From JAIOPA01 sp036522895 (GTDB lineage: Bacteria > Eisenbacteria > RBG-16-71-46), in NCBI GenBank assembly GCA_036522895.1, contig DATDEX010000438.1, forward strand, positions 1 through 19,380: 19,380 nt of DNA, in the 5' to 3' direction. The translations under genes were made by a program, and so were the position numbers. Every line of letters starts with the position of its first letter. The stretch's first letter is position 1. The notes beneath the pieces were generated by a model. The model saw nothing but the letters and a program-made list of their open reading frames with translations, made no database searches and was not told where the DNA came from. Positions 1 to 7,086 of this stretch are shown piece by piece.

Positions 1-1094
1 CGCACCGCCAGGCCGTCCGCCGCGGCGGGATTCGCGAGCAGGGCGGCGGTTTCGCGGGCGAGGCCGCCCGCGTCGGTGGCGATCCGCATGAGCTGACCGG
101 CGCACTCCCCCACGCCCGCCGCGGCGCAGGGCGTGGTCACCACGGGCACGCCCGCGGCCATCGCCTCGAGCACCTTGTTCTGGATGCCGCTCGAAAAGCG
201 GAGCGGCGCCAGCATGACGTGCGCCGCCGCCCAGAGCGGCATCAAGTCGGGCACGAGCCCGGTCACGGTGACCCCGGGGAGCGAACCGAGGATGCGCACC
301 TCCAGTCGCGGCGCCGCGCCGACGAGCCAGAGCTCGGCTTCGGGCACGCGCGCGCGCACCTCCGGCCACACCTCGCGCGCGGCGAACACGGCGGCGTCCA
401 CGTTGTGGGGGACGCTCAAGTTTCCCAGGAACATGACCCGGGGCGTCGTGGCGCGCCGGGGCTCGAGCGAGAAGAGCGCATCGTTCACCCCGTGCGGCAC
501 GAGCCGCGCATGCCGCACCCCGCGGGCGAGCAGGTCGTCGCAATCCACGGGGGACACGAGCCACGCCTCGCGGAACGCGGACGCCGCCGCGACCTCGTAG
601 GCCGCCACGCGCCGCCGCTCCCAGGCGATGCCGGGACGCTTCCACAGCGGCGCGAAGCGTGCCGCCCGCTCGAGATTGAGCGCGAGCGAGTCACCGAGGA
701 AGATCGCCTTCGCGGGGTGGTGCACGCCGTCCAACGCCTGTGCCATGCGAAACATCATCACGCACACCGCGTCGTATCCGCCCTCGGCGACGTGCCGCGC
801 CACGCGGTCCCGCATCTCGCGCGATCGATAGTACGCGACCTGCGAGGGCTCGGAGCCGGCGAGTGCCAGCCAGGCCTGCGCCCACGAGCGAGCTCGCGGC
901 AGGTGCACGGTTTCGACCCGGACGCCCAACGCCTCGAGCTCGCCCTGCGCGCCCGCGGGTTCGCGACCGTCCACGAACGAGAGCAGCGTCGTCTCGTGAC
1001 GGCAGGCGAGCACTTTGAGCAGGGCCAGCGAGGTCAGCCGGTCGCCCCGGTCGGCCGGCCAGGGAAAGCGCGCGGTCACGAGCAGGACCTTCAT
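1..1094 (-). CDS. GT-B glycosyltransferase, TIGR03087-like (3' end beyond window)
   Basis: Probable cytoplasmic sugar transferase adding a residue to the lipid-linked repeat unit. It reads from ATG at 1094 and is still open at base 1, so 364 codons are visible and only the last part is missing. The N-terminus (MKVLLVTARFPWPADRGDR) is a typical GT-B glycine/basic-loop start. Further on are VSPVD (about residues 180-184), VPHGVN (199-204), the segment FLGNLSVPHNVDA (222-234) and the donor-site motif SGIQNKVLEAMAAGVPVV (302-319) with its conserved Glu. From memory these match the sugar transferase family linked to PEP-CTERM/exosortase EPS loci (TIGR03087), but no exosortase or PEP-CTERM protein is visible here. 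The start overlaps the stop of the upstream glycosyltransferase as ATGA (1091-1094), which implies translational coupling. The donor and acceptor sugars cannot be read from the sequence. Confidence 0.9.
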   Translation of the reverse strand, partial: MKVLLVTARFPWPADRGDRLTSLALLKVLACRHETTLLSFVDGREPAGAQGELEALGVRVETVHLPRARSWAQAWLALAGSEPSQVAYYRSREMRDRVARHVAEGGYDAVCVMMFRMAQALDGVHHPAKAIFLGDSLALNLERAARFAPLWKRPGIAWERRRVAAYEVAAASAFREAWLVSPVDCDDLLARGVRHARLVPHGVNDALFSLEPRRATTPRVMFLGNLSVPHNVDAAVFAAREVWPEVRARVPEAELWLVGAAPRLEVRILGSLPGVTVTGLVPDLMPLWAAAHVMLAPLRFSSGIQNKVLEAMAAGVPVVTTPCAAAGVGECAGQLMRIATDAGGLARETAALLANPAAADGLAV

Positions 1095-2302
1095 GCGCGT
1101 GCCTCTCGGGCCGCGATCGCCGACTCGCAGCGCCGGAGCATGTCGGCCGCGACCGTCGACATGGACCAGCGCGCACACGCCTCGGCCTGCCCGGCAAGGG
1201 CCAGCGCGCGGGCTCGTTCGGGCTCGTCGAGCAGCGTCGCGACGGCGTCGCCGAGCGCTTCGGGCGTCTCGGCGAGCAGCAGGTGCCGGCCGTGCTCGAG
1301 CCGCATGCCTTCGGCCGCGAGCGGCGTGGCCACGACGGGCACACCCGCCATCATCCCCTCCACGATCTTCACCCGCATCCCGGCTCCGACCCAGAGTGGC
1401 ACGACCAGCACGCTGGCGGCCGCGAACTCCGGTTCGATCGCCCGCACGTAGCCCACCGGCTCCGCCCCCGCCGCGCGCGCCTGCGCCGCGAGCGGTCCGC
1501 CGAGATCCTTGCCGACGAGGCGCAGCGTCGCCTGTCCGTGGCGCGACCGCACGCGACCCCAACCCTCGGCGAGGAAGCGCGACGCCCCCTCGGTGTTGGG
1601 CTGCCAGCCGAACGCCCCGGTGAGCAGCACGCACGGCGGGCGGGTGGGAGCGTGCGCGAGAAAGCGCGTCTCGTCCACCCCCACCGGCACGGTCGCGAGC
1701 CGGGCGCGGGGGGCGAGGGATTCCAGCTCTGCGGCTTCGACGTCGTGAATCGCCAGCACCAGGTCGGCCGCCTCGCACAACTCCCGCTCGGCTCGACGCA
1801 TACGGCGGGCCTGGAACGCGACGTAGGCGCGGGTGAGCGGGTCGCCGCGTGACGCGGCGTAGCGCGCGAGCCACGAGGACTCCACGTTGTGCTCGCGCAG
1901 CACGACGGTCGCGGGTCGCAGGTCGGGCGTGTAGCTCGCGAGGTGGAGGTGGTTGACGAGCGCCAGCCGCGGTTGCACGCGCGCCGCGATCGCGCGGATC
2001 GTCCGCGCCACGCGCTCGCTCCGGTAGCGCGCGAGCGTGTGCGGCCAGCGGCCGAACGCGCCGCGCACGAGCGCCAGCGGCAGCGGGGGCGGCGAAAAAG
2101 GCACGCGCACCACGCGCACGCCCAGCGTGGCGAGCTCGGGGGGCGCGGGGAAGCGCTCGTCGGCCGGGGCCACCAATGTGACGAGCGTGGTGTCCCAGCC
2201 CTGCGCGACCGCCCACACCATCTGCCAGAGCCCGATCCGCCCGCCGTCGTCGAGCGGCCACGGTGGCCGCGGCGTGAGTACGAGCGCGGCCGGGCGGTTC
2301 AC
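1091..2302 (-). CDS. GT-B glycosyltransferase (GT4-like)
   Basis: Predicted 403-residue cytoplasmic glycosyltransferase of the polysaccharide operon. It has a GT-B N-terminal start (LVLTPRPPWPLDDGGRIGL, residues 8-26), an acceptor-side motif REHNVES (136-142), an interdomain VPVGVDETRF (205-214) and the donor-binding segment GAGMRVKIVEGMMAGVPVV (307-325) with conserved Glu315. It shares this plan with the next gene downstream, so the two are probably paralogues acting in sequence. I chose the GTG at 2302 because translation there begins directly with the fold. A GTG farther upstream at about 2338 is possible, and the ATG at 2370 is out of frame. The ribosome-binding site is weak, with only a distant GAGGGAG. 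An 80-base gap separates it from the SLBB gene, the only clear gap in this operon. Its stop overlaps the next start by 4 bases. Confidence 0.9.
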   Translation of the reverse strand: MNRPAALVLTPRPPWPLDDGGRIGLWQMVWAVAQGWDTTLVTLVAPADERFPAPPELATLGVRVVRVPFSPPPLPLALVRGAFGRWPHTLARYRSERVARTIRAIAARVQPRLALVNHLHLASYTPDLRPATVVLREHNVESSWLARYAASRGDPLTRAYVAFQARRMRRAERELCEAADLVLAIHDVEAAELESLAPRARLATVPVGVDETRFLAHAPTRPPCVLLTGAFGWQPNTEGASRFLAEGWGRVRSRHGQATLRLVGKDLGGPLAAQARAAGAEPVGYVRAIEPEFAAASVLVVPLWVGAGMRVKIVEGMMAGVPVVATPLAAEGMRLEHGRHLLLAETPEALGDAVATLLDEPERARALALAGQAEACARWSMSTVAADMLRRCESAIAAREARA

Positions 2303-2382
2303 GCGCGGGTCCGGCCCGGGCTCGCTCCCTCGGGCCAGCACATCCGCGGCGCTCCCGGCTCGCGGTTCATGCCCGGCGGAGG

Positions 2383-3960
2383 CTAACGTCGCACCGCCAC
2401 GATGACCGTCGCGATCTGCGCCAGCACGAGCAGCATGGATTGCAGGTTCTGCCAGGCCGCGGTCTCGCCGCGCTCCGGCACCCACACCAGGTCGCCCGGC
2501 TCGAGCCCGGACGCGTCGCGCGCGAACACGGTCTGCCCGGTGACGGCGCGCGTGATGCGCACCTGGCCGCGCGCGGCGCGGTCCGAGAATCCGCCCGCGA
2601 GCCGCACGTAGGCCTCGGCCTTCCGCCCGGGCTCGAAGCGCACCAGGCCCGGCCGGCGCACCTCGCCCTCGACGCGCACCGAGGGCAGCACCGGGTCCAC
2701 GCGCACGACGTCGTGGTCGCGCAGCACCATGTTCAGGTCGGGATCGGCGTGCACGCGATTCCAGTCCACCCGAAAGTCCTCGCGGCGCGCCGTCAGGCGG
2801 GCACGCAGCACCTCGTACTCGGAAGCCGTCATTTCCTTGCGCGCGAGCGGGGCCAGTCGTTCGACCTCGGGATCGGATTCGGCGGCCTGGGGGTCGGCCC
2901 GGTAGACGCGCAGGCTCGCCAGGTTCGCGCCCGGCAGGAAACCGCCCGCCGCCGTGACGAGGTCGGAGATGCGCGTGACCCCCGGCGTGAGCGGGTAAGC
3001 CCCCGGGCGGAGGACCTCGCCGTAGATGTTGGCGCTCTCGAGCCGGTGATAACCCGGCTGGTAGTAGACGAACGCGCGGTCGCCGTCGCGGAGCGGCAGG
3101 TCGGAGCGGCCCGCGAGCACGTCGGAGACGCGAAAGCCGACCGAGTCGGTGTGGGTCGCGTCGCGAAAGCGCACGAGCGTGCCCGCGTCGGCCGCCTCGC
3201 CGAGCACGCCGCCGCCCAGCGCGAGCAGCGTGCTCAGGCTGTCGCCCGGGCCCAGCTCGAAGAACCCGGGCCGGCCCACGGCGCCCTCGATCCCGATGTG
3301 CGTGGTTGCCACGGGCACGAACAGCACGTCGCCGTCGCGCAGGAGCGGGTTCCGCCGCGTCTCGCCGGTGAGCCAGATCCGCTGGACGTCGACCGGGATC
3401 CGCACCTCGCCCTGCGGCGTGCGGCGGCGGATCTCGACGTTGCGCGTCGAGGCGAGCCGGTCGAAGAGCGTGTCCACGAGCACCTCGGTCGCCCGGCTCG
3501 TCGCCACCACCTCGAGCGCGCCGGTCCTGCGCGTCTGGCCCGCGAGGTTCACGAGCATGACGCGCGGGCGCGTGAGGCCGAGGTCGATCGCCACGCCCTT
3601 GTAGTCCGCACCGACGCGCTCGACGACGAGCTTCCGCGCCTCGAGCAACGTGCGGCCGGAGATCGCGATGGAGCCGACGCTGGGCACGAACAGCGTTCCC
3701 TCCGGCGAGACGACGAGGTCCCAGTTGCGCGTCACGCCGCCGCCCAGGCGGACTTGCAGTACGTCCCCCGGGCCCACGATGTACTCGGCCGGGTCGACCG
3801 GGCCCGACATGGGAACGCCTGTGGGCGCGACCGCGCCGGCCGGGGTGCGGCCGGCGTTGGCGGAGCCGAGCAGGTCGAGCAGATTGCTCTGGGCGTACGC
3901 GGGCCCCGCGAGGAACAGGAACGCCGCGACGAGCCGGCCGAGGCTCCGGCGGGCGCTCAC
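2383..3960 (-). CDS. Outer-membrane polysaccharide export protein with SLBB repeats (Wza-like)
   Basis: Predicted 525-residue export channel component that carries the finished polymer across the outer membrane. It has an N-terminal signal peptide (about residues 1-23, cleavage after AYA) without a lipobox Cys, so unlike E. coli Wza it is not obviously a lipoprotein. A polysaccharide-export domain follows (about 60-135, YIVGPGDVLQV then SPEGTLFVPSVG). Then come SLBB-type repeats at about 136-215, 224-300 (GAVGRPGFFELGPGDSL), 312-420 (GEVLRPGAYPLTPGV) and 430-495 (GEVRRPGLVRFEPG). A hydrophobic C-terminal helix (about 508-522) ends in basic residues. The GTG start at 3960 is chosen because the signal peptide begins there and because it overlaps the rmlB stop as GTGA. 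Longer upstream starts lie inside rmlB. Confidence 0.93.
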   Translation of the reverse strand: MSARRSLGRLVAAFLFLAGPAYAQSNLLDLLGSANAGRTPAGAVAPTGVPMSGPVDPAEYIVGPGDVLQVRLGGGVTRNWDLVVSPEGTLFVPSVGSIAISGRTLLEARKLVVERVGADYKGVAIDLGLTRPRVMLVNLAGQTRRTGALEVVATSRATEVLVDTLFDRLASTRNVEIRRRTPQGEVRIPVDVQRIWLTGETRRNPLLRDGDVLFVPVATTHIGIEGAVGRPGFFELGPGDSLSTLLALGGGVLGEAADAGTLVRFRDATHTDSVGFRVSDVLAGRSDLPLRDGDRAFVYYQPGYHRLESANIYGEVLRPGAYPLTPGVTRISDLVTAAGGFLPGANLASLRVYRADPQAAESDPEVERLAPLARKEMTASEYEVLRARLTARREDFRVDWNRVHADPDLNMVLRDHDVVRVDPVLPSVRVEGEVRRPGLVRFEPGRKAEAYVRLAGGFSDRAARGQVRITRAVTGQTVFARDASGLEPGDLVWVPERGETAAWQNLQSMLLVLAQIATVIVAVRR

Positions 3961-5009
3961 GCCTTGACCTCGCCCAGCACCTTCCGCTGCCCGTACATGC
4001 GCTCGTAGTAGGCGCGGAACTCGCCGCTCTTGATCGCGCGCCACCACGGCTGATTCGCCTGGAACCATTGCACCGTCTGCCGGATGCCCTGTTCGAACGA
4101 AATCGCCGGCCTCCAGCCCGTGACGCGCGTGAGCTTGCTCGAGTCCACGGCGTAACGGCGGTCGTGACCCGGACGGTCTTCCACGAAGCGCACGAGCGAG
4201 CGCGGCTTGCCGAGCAACTCGAGCAGCGTGTTCGTGATCGTGAGGACGTCGAGCTCGTGCTGGGCGCCGATGTTGAACGTCCCGCCCTCGACGCCCGGGG
4301 CCGCGAGCAACGCGAGCAGCGCGTCGCAGTGGTCGTCCACGTGCAGCCAGTCACGGGTGTTCCGGCCGTCGCCGTAGACCGGCAGCGGCTGGTCGTCGAT
4401 CGCGTTCGTGACGAACAACGGCACGAGTTTCTCCGGGTACTGGCGCGGGCCGTAGTTGTTGGAGCAGCGGGTCACCACGACCGGAAGGCCGTACGTGCAG
4501 GCGTAGGCGTACGCGAGCCGGTCGCCGCCGGCCTTGCTGGCCGCATAGGGCGAGCGCGGGTGGAGCGGCGATTCTTCCGTGGAATGCCCCTCGAGCACCT
4601 CCCCGTACACCTCGTCGGTGCTCACCTGGATGAAGCGCTGCACGCCGACGCGGCGCGCCTCCTCGCACAGCACGAAGACGCCGTACACGTCGGTCTGGAT
4701 GAACTCCCCCGGGGTCTCGATCGAGCGGTCGACGTGCGACTCCGCGGCGAAGTTGAGCACGACCTGGCAGCCCTGCATGGCGCGGGCCACAGCGGCGGGG
4801 TCGCGGATGTCGCCGTGCACGAACGTGAGCTTCGCGGCCGGGAGGCCGTCGAGGTTTTCGCGGCGTCCGGCGTACGTGAGCGCGTCGAGCACCACGACGT
4901 GCGCGCCCGGGAAGCGCGCGAGCAGGCGGTGGACGAAGTTGGACCCGATGAAGCCCGCGCCGCCGGTCACCAGCACTCGTGCGTGCGACAGGTCGGGCGG
5001 CTCAGCCAT
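3957..5009 (-). CDS. rmlB: dTDP-glucose 4,6-dehydratase
   Basis: Converts dTDP-glucose to dTDP-4-keto-6-deoxyglucose with bound NAD+, the second step toward dTDP-rhamnose and other 6-deoxysugars, in the cytoplasm. The 350-residue product is the usual family length. It has the Rossmann motif GGAGFIGS (residues 16-23), the NAD/sugar segment FAAESHVDRSI (87-97), the active-site triad STDEVYGE (130-137, with Thr131, Asp132 and Glu133), the catalytic YAASK (155-159), and the substrate motif SNNYGPRQYPEKLVP (183-197). The start overlaps the upstream epimerase stop by 8 bases (ATGGCTGA), with AAGG just before it. The stop overlaps the SLBB gene start by 4 bases. The partners rmlA and rmlD are not in the window. 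Confidence 0.97.
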   Translation of the reverse strand: MAEPPDLSHARVLVTGGAGFIGSNFVHRLLARFPGAHVVVLDALTYAGRRENLDGLPAAKLTFVHGDIRDPAAVARAMQGCQVVLNFAAESHVDRSIETPGEFIQTDVYGVFVLCEEARRVGVQRFIQVSTDEVYGEVLEGHSTEESPLHPRSPYAASKAGGDRLAYAYACTYGLPVVVTRCSNNYGPRQYPEKLVPLFVTNAIDDQPLPVYGDGRNTRDWLHVDDHCDALLALLAAPGVEGGTFNIGAQHELDVLTITNTLLELLGKPRSLVRFVEDRPGHDRRYAVDSSKLTRVTGWRPAISFEQGIRQTVQWFQANQPWWRAIKSGEFRAYYERMYGQRKVLGEVKA

Positions 5010-5457
5010 CCTTGCGGCTCCAGTCGTACGGGATCGAAGGATCGTGCGCGGGCACGCGATGCTCGTCCGGATCCGAGTAATCGTAATGGTACGTGGGCAC
5101 GTTCACGAGGTACGCCGGCTCGACGCCGATCCCCTTCATACCGTGGAGCACGAGCGGCGGGATCACGAGCAGCGTGGGATTCCTTTCGCCGAGGAAGAAC
5201 TCGTTCACCTCGCCCTTGGTGGGGCTCCCGTCGCGCGAATCGTACAACACGACCTTGGACATGCCCTTCACGACCACGAAATGGTCCGTCTGCTTCTTGT
5301 GATAGTGCCAGCCCTTCACGACCTCGGGGTAGACGACCGTCAGGTAGACCTGGCCGAAGCGCTGAAAGAACGGGTCGTCGTCGCGCAACATCTCCATCAA
5401 CCAGCCGCGCTCGTCCGGGATGACCTTGAGGGCCTTCGTGAGCACGCCCTGGATCAT
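5002..5457 (-). CDS. rmlC: RmlC-family cupin epimerase (short dTDP-4-keto-6-deoxyhexose epimerase)
   Basis: Predicted 151-residue cupin of the dTDP-4-dehydrorhamnose 3,5-epimerase family, acting on the product of the adjacent rmlB. The family core is visible: VKGWHYHKKQTDHFVVVKG (residues 47-65), where the His residues correspond to the catalytic RGLHFQ region of RmlC, then VVLYDSR (69-75), VIPPLVLHGMK (98-108), and the C-terminal Tyr-rich stretch NVPTYHYDYSDPDEHRVP (119-136) ending in PYDW. It is about 30 residues shorter than classical RmlC (about 180), so it could be a 3-epimerase, a 5-epimerase or a related isomerase rather than a full 3,5-epimerase. The start at 5457 overlaps the ugd stop as ATGA. 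The assignment to family is firm and the exact reaction is not. Confidence 0.85.
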   Translation of the reverse strand: MIQGVLTKALKVIPDERGWLMEMLRDDDPFFQRFGQVYLTVVYPEVVKGWHYHKKQTDHFVVVKGMSKVVLYDSRDGSPTKGEVNEFFLGERNPTLLVIPPLVLHGMKGIGVEPAYLVNVPTYHYDYSDPDEHRVPAHDPSIPYDWSRKDG

Positions 5458-6845
5458 GCGCGGGGGCTCTCGCGGCGCGCGCTCGCGTTGGCCATGGCCG
5501 CGGGGCGCCGGCGCGGCTTGCGAGCCTCGCCGGGCCGGCCCTTGCCCACGCCGACGTGCGTCCAGCCCGCGCCCTCGACCTCTTCGGGCGAATAGATGTT
5601 GCGCAGGTCGCAGAGAATGGGCTGCTTCATGAGGCGCTTGAGCCGGGACAGATCGAGCGTGCGGAACTCGTTCCACTCGGTGAGGATCACCAGCGCGTGC
5701 GCGTCGCGTGCCGCGTCGTAGGGATCCGCCGCCATCTCGACGCCCTCGAGCTCCGGCTGGTGCTCGGCCTTGGGCATGGCGACCGGATCGAATGCCACCA
5801 CGTGGAATCCGCGCTTCCGGAGCCCCGGGAGGATGTGCAGGGACGGGGCCGCGCGCAGGTCGTCGGTGTTGGGCTTGAACGCGAGCCCCAGCACCGCCAC
5901 CCGCTTGCCGCGGGGCGCGCCCACGGCGTCGCACACCTTGCTCACCATGCGCTCCATCTGGCGCTCGTTCGCGTCGATGGCCGCCTCGACGATGCTCACG
6001 CGCTCCCCGGCCGCGCGCGCGAAGCTCGCGAGCGCGTGCGTGTCCTTGGGGAAGCAGCTCCCGCCGTAGCCGGGGCCCGCGTGCAGGAACTTGGAGCCGA
6101 TGCGGCGGTCCATGCCCAGCGCCTTCGCGACCACCTGGACGTCCGCGCCGAGCGACTCGCAGACGTTGGAGATCTCGTTGATGAACGAGATCTTCGTGGC
6201 CAGGAAGCAGTTCGAGGCGTACTTGATGAGCTCCGCCGTTTCGAGCGTGGTCATCACGATGGGCGTCTCGATCAGGAACAGCGGGTCGTGCAGCTTCCGG
6301 AGGAGGTCTTGTGACTTCTTGGTCTCGGCCCCGATCACGACGCGGTCGGGTCGCATGAACGTCTCGATCGCCGAGCCCTCGCGCAGGAACTCGGGATTCG
6401 AGGCGACGTCGAACTCCTTGCCGCGCTTGGCGAATCGCTTCATCCAGGCGTACAGGTCGCGCGCCGTGCCCACCGGTGCGGTGCTCTTCTGCACCACCAG
6501 CGTGTAGCCGTTCAGGTTCTGCGCGACGGCCTTCGCCACCGCGTAGATGGCGCCCGTGTCGGCGCTCCCGTCCGCCCGCGGCGGCGTGCCCACCGTGATG
6601 AACACGACCTTGGAATCCCTGACCGCGCCCGGCAGGTCGGTGGTGAAGTGGAGCCGCCCCTCGTGCACGTTGCGGCGCACCATCTCGGGCAGACCGGGCT
6701 CGAAGAACGGCAGCTCGAGCGCCTTGAGCCGCTCCACTTTGACGGCGTCCGAGTCGACGCAGATGACGTTGTTGCCGAAGTCGGCCAGGCAGGCGCCGGA
6801 CACGAGCCCGACGTAGCCGGTGCCCACGACCGTCAGCGTGTTCAA
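5454..6845 (-). CDS. ugd: UDP-glucose 6-dehydrogenase
   Basis: Oxidises UDP-glucose to UDP-glucuronate with two NAD+, supplying an acidic sugar for the polymer. The 463-residue product has the NAD-binding motif VVGTGYVGLVSG (residues 6-17), ITVGTPP (83-89), KSTAPVGT (120-127), NPEFLREGSA (150-159), LIKYASNCF (206-214), the catalytic GGSCFPKD with Cys264 (261-268), and the C-terminal UDP-binding GLAFKPNTDDLR (320-331). I chose the TTG at 6845 because the family starts right before the GTGYVG motif and because AAAGGA lies 8 bases upstream. An in-frame ATG at 6899 would add 18 unlikely residues. The last 30 residues form a basic low-complexity tail beyond the normal enzyme end. It is the first gene of the six-gene operon. 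Confidence 0.96.
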   Translation of the reverse strand: MNTLTVVGTGYVGLVSGACLADFGNNVICVDSDAVKVERLKALELPFFEPGLPEMVRRNVHEGRLHFTTDLPGAVRDSKVVFITVGTPPRADGSADTGAIYAVAKAVAQNLNGYTLVVQKSTAPVGTARDLYAWMKRFAKRGKEFDVASNPEFLREGSAIETFMRPDRVVIGAETKKSQDLLRKLHDPLFLIETPIVMTTLETAELIKYASNCFLATKISFINEISNVCESLGADVQVVAKALGMDRRIGSKFLHAGPGYGGSCFPKDTHALASFARAAGERVSIVEAAIDANERQMERMVSKVCDAVGAPRGKRVAVLGLAFKPNTDDLRAAPSLHILPGLRKRGFHVVAFDPVAMPKAEHQPELEGVEMAADPYDAARDAHALVILTEWNEFRTLDLSRLKRLMKQPILCDLRNIYSPEEVEGAGWTHVGVGKGRPGEARKPRRRPAAMANASARRESPRA

Positions 6846-6853
6846 GGTGGGGA

Positions 6854-6859
6854 TCCTTT
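6854..6859 (-). promoter_or_regulatory. Ribosome-binding site of ugd
   Basis: The minus strand reads AAAGGA here, 8 bases before the TTG at 6845. It supports the TTG start over the in-frame ATG at 6899, which has no comparable site. Confidence 0.6.
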
Positions 6860-6920
6860 CGTGTGCCGAAGGGGCGGCCCGCAGCGTGGCCGCGCGCATG
6901 GACCACGGAAACGGCCCGTC

Positions 6921-6949
6921 AGGTTAGGGGGGGGCTTCGTCGTGGTCAA
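6921..6949 (-). promoter_or_regulatory. ugd: Candidate sigma70-type promoter of the ugd operon with a G8 spacer tract
   Basis: On the minus strand, TTGACC (6949-6944, 5 of 6 to consensus) is followed after exactly 17 bases by TAACCT (6926-6921, 3 of 6). This predicts a start near 6914 and a leader of about 70 bases before ugd. The spacer contains an uninterrupted run of eight G (plus strand 6927-6934). The -10 match is weak, so this is a candidate only. Confidence 0.4.
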
Positions 6950-7018
6950 ACCTGGGTCGTGCTCAAAAGCCGGTGAACGCGGGCGGCAGTGAAGCCCGGG
7001 CCCCGGGGTGGACAGCGA

Positions 7019-7034
7019 GTCCCGGAAACGGGAC
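7019..7034. other. Small perfect hairpin next to the terminator-like stem
   Basis: GTCCCG (7019-7024) and CGGGAC (7029-7034) form a perfect 6-bp stem with a GAAA loop on the plus strand. Its right arm shares bases 7032-7034 with the larger stem at 7032-7079, so the two structures compete for the same GAC. Confidence 0.5.
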
Positions 7035-7079
7035 ACCCCCGCCCCGATGGCGTCTCGCGCCACCGCAGGCGGGGGTGTC
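7032..7079 (-). terminator. Strong composite hairpin between the exported-protein gene and ugd
   Basis: A perfect 12-bp inverted repeat, GACACCCCCGCC (7032-7043) with GGCGGGGGTGTC (7068-7079), encloses a second stem, TGGCG (7048-7052) with CGCCA (7058-7062). It begins 8 bases after the stop of the minus-strand gene at 7087-7845, the normal place for a terminator. No T-run follows on the minus strand, so it is not a textbook intrinsic terminator. It may be a Rho-assisted terminator, a 3'-end stabiliser or an attenuator that lowers read-through into ugd. Confidence 0.55.
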
Positions 7080-7086
7080 GTGAATC

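Noticed and set aside
1..1094. A PEP-CTERM/exosortase system, suggested by the TIGR03087-like glycosyltransferase
   Set aside because: No exosortase and no C-terminal PEP sorting signal is present in the window. The exported protein at 7087-7845 ends in LGRCNQL without a membrane tail.
2440..4008. A 522-codon plus-strand open frame opposite the SLBB gene
   Set aside because: Antisense shadow. The minus strand gives a signal peptide and SLBB repeats.
1091..4354. Very long minus-strand open frame continuing upstream of the second glycosyltransferase
   Set aside because: Only the part from 2302 down has protein-like sequence. Upstream it is the out-of-frame shadow of the SLBB and rmlB genes, with a low-complexity Arg/Ala/Pro product typical of high-GC DNA.
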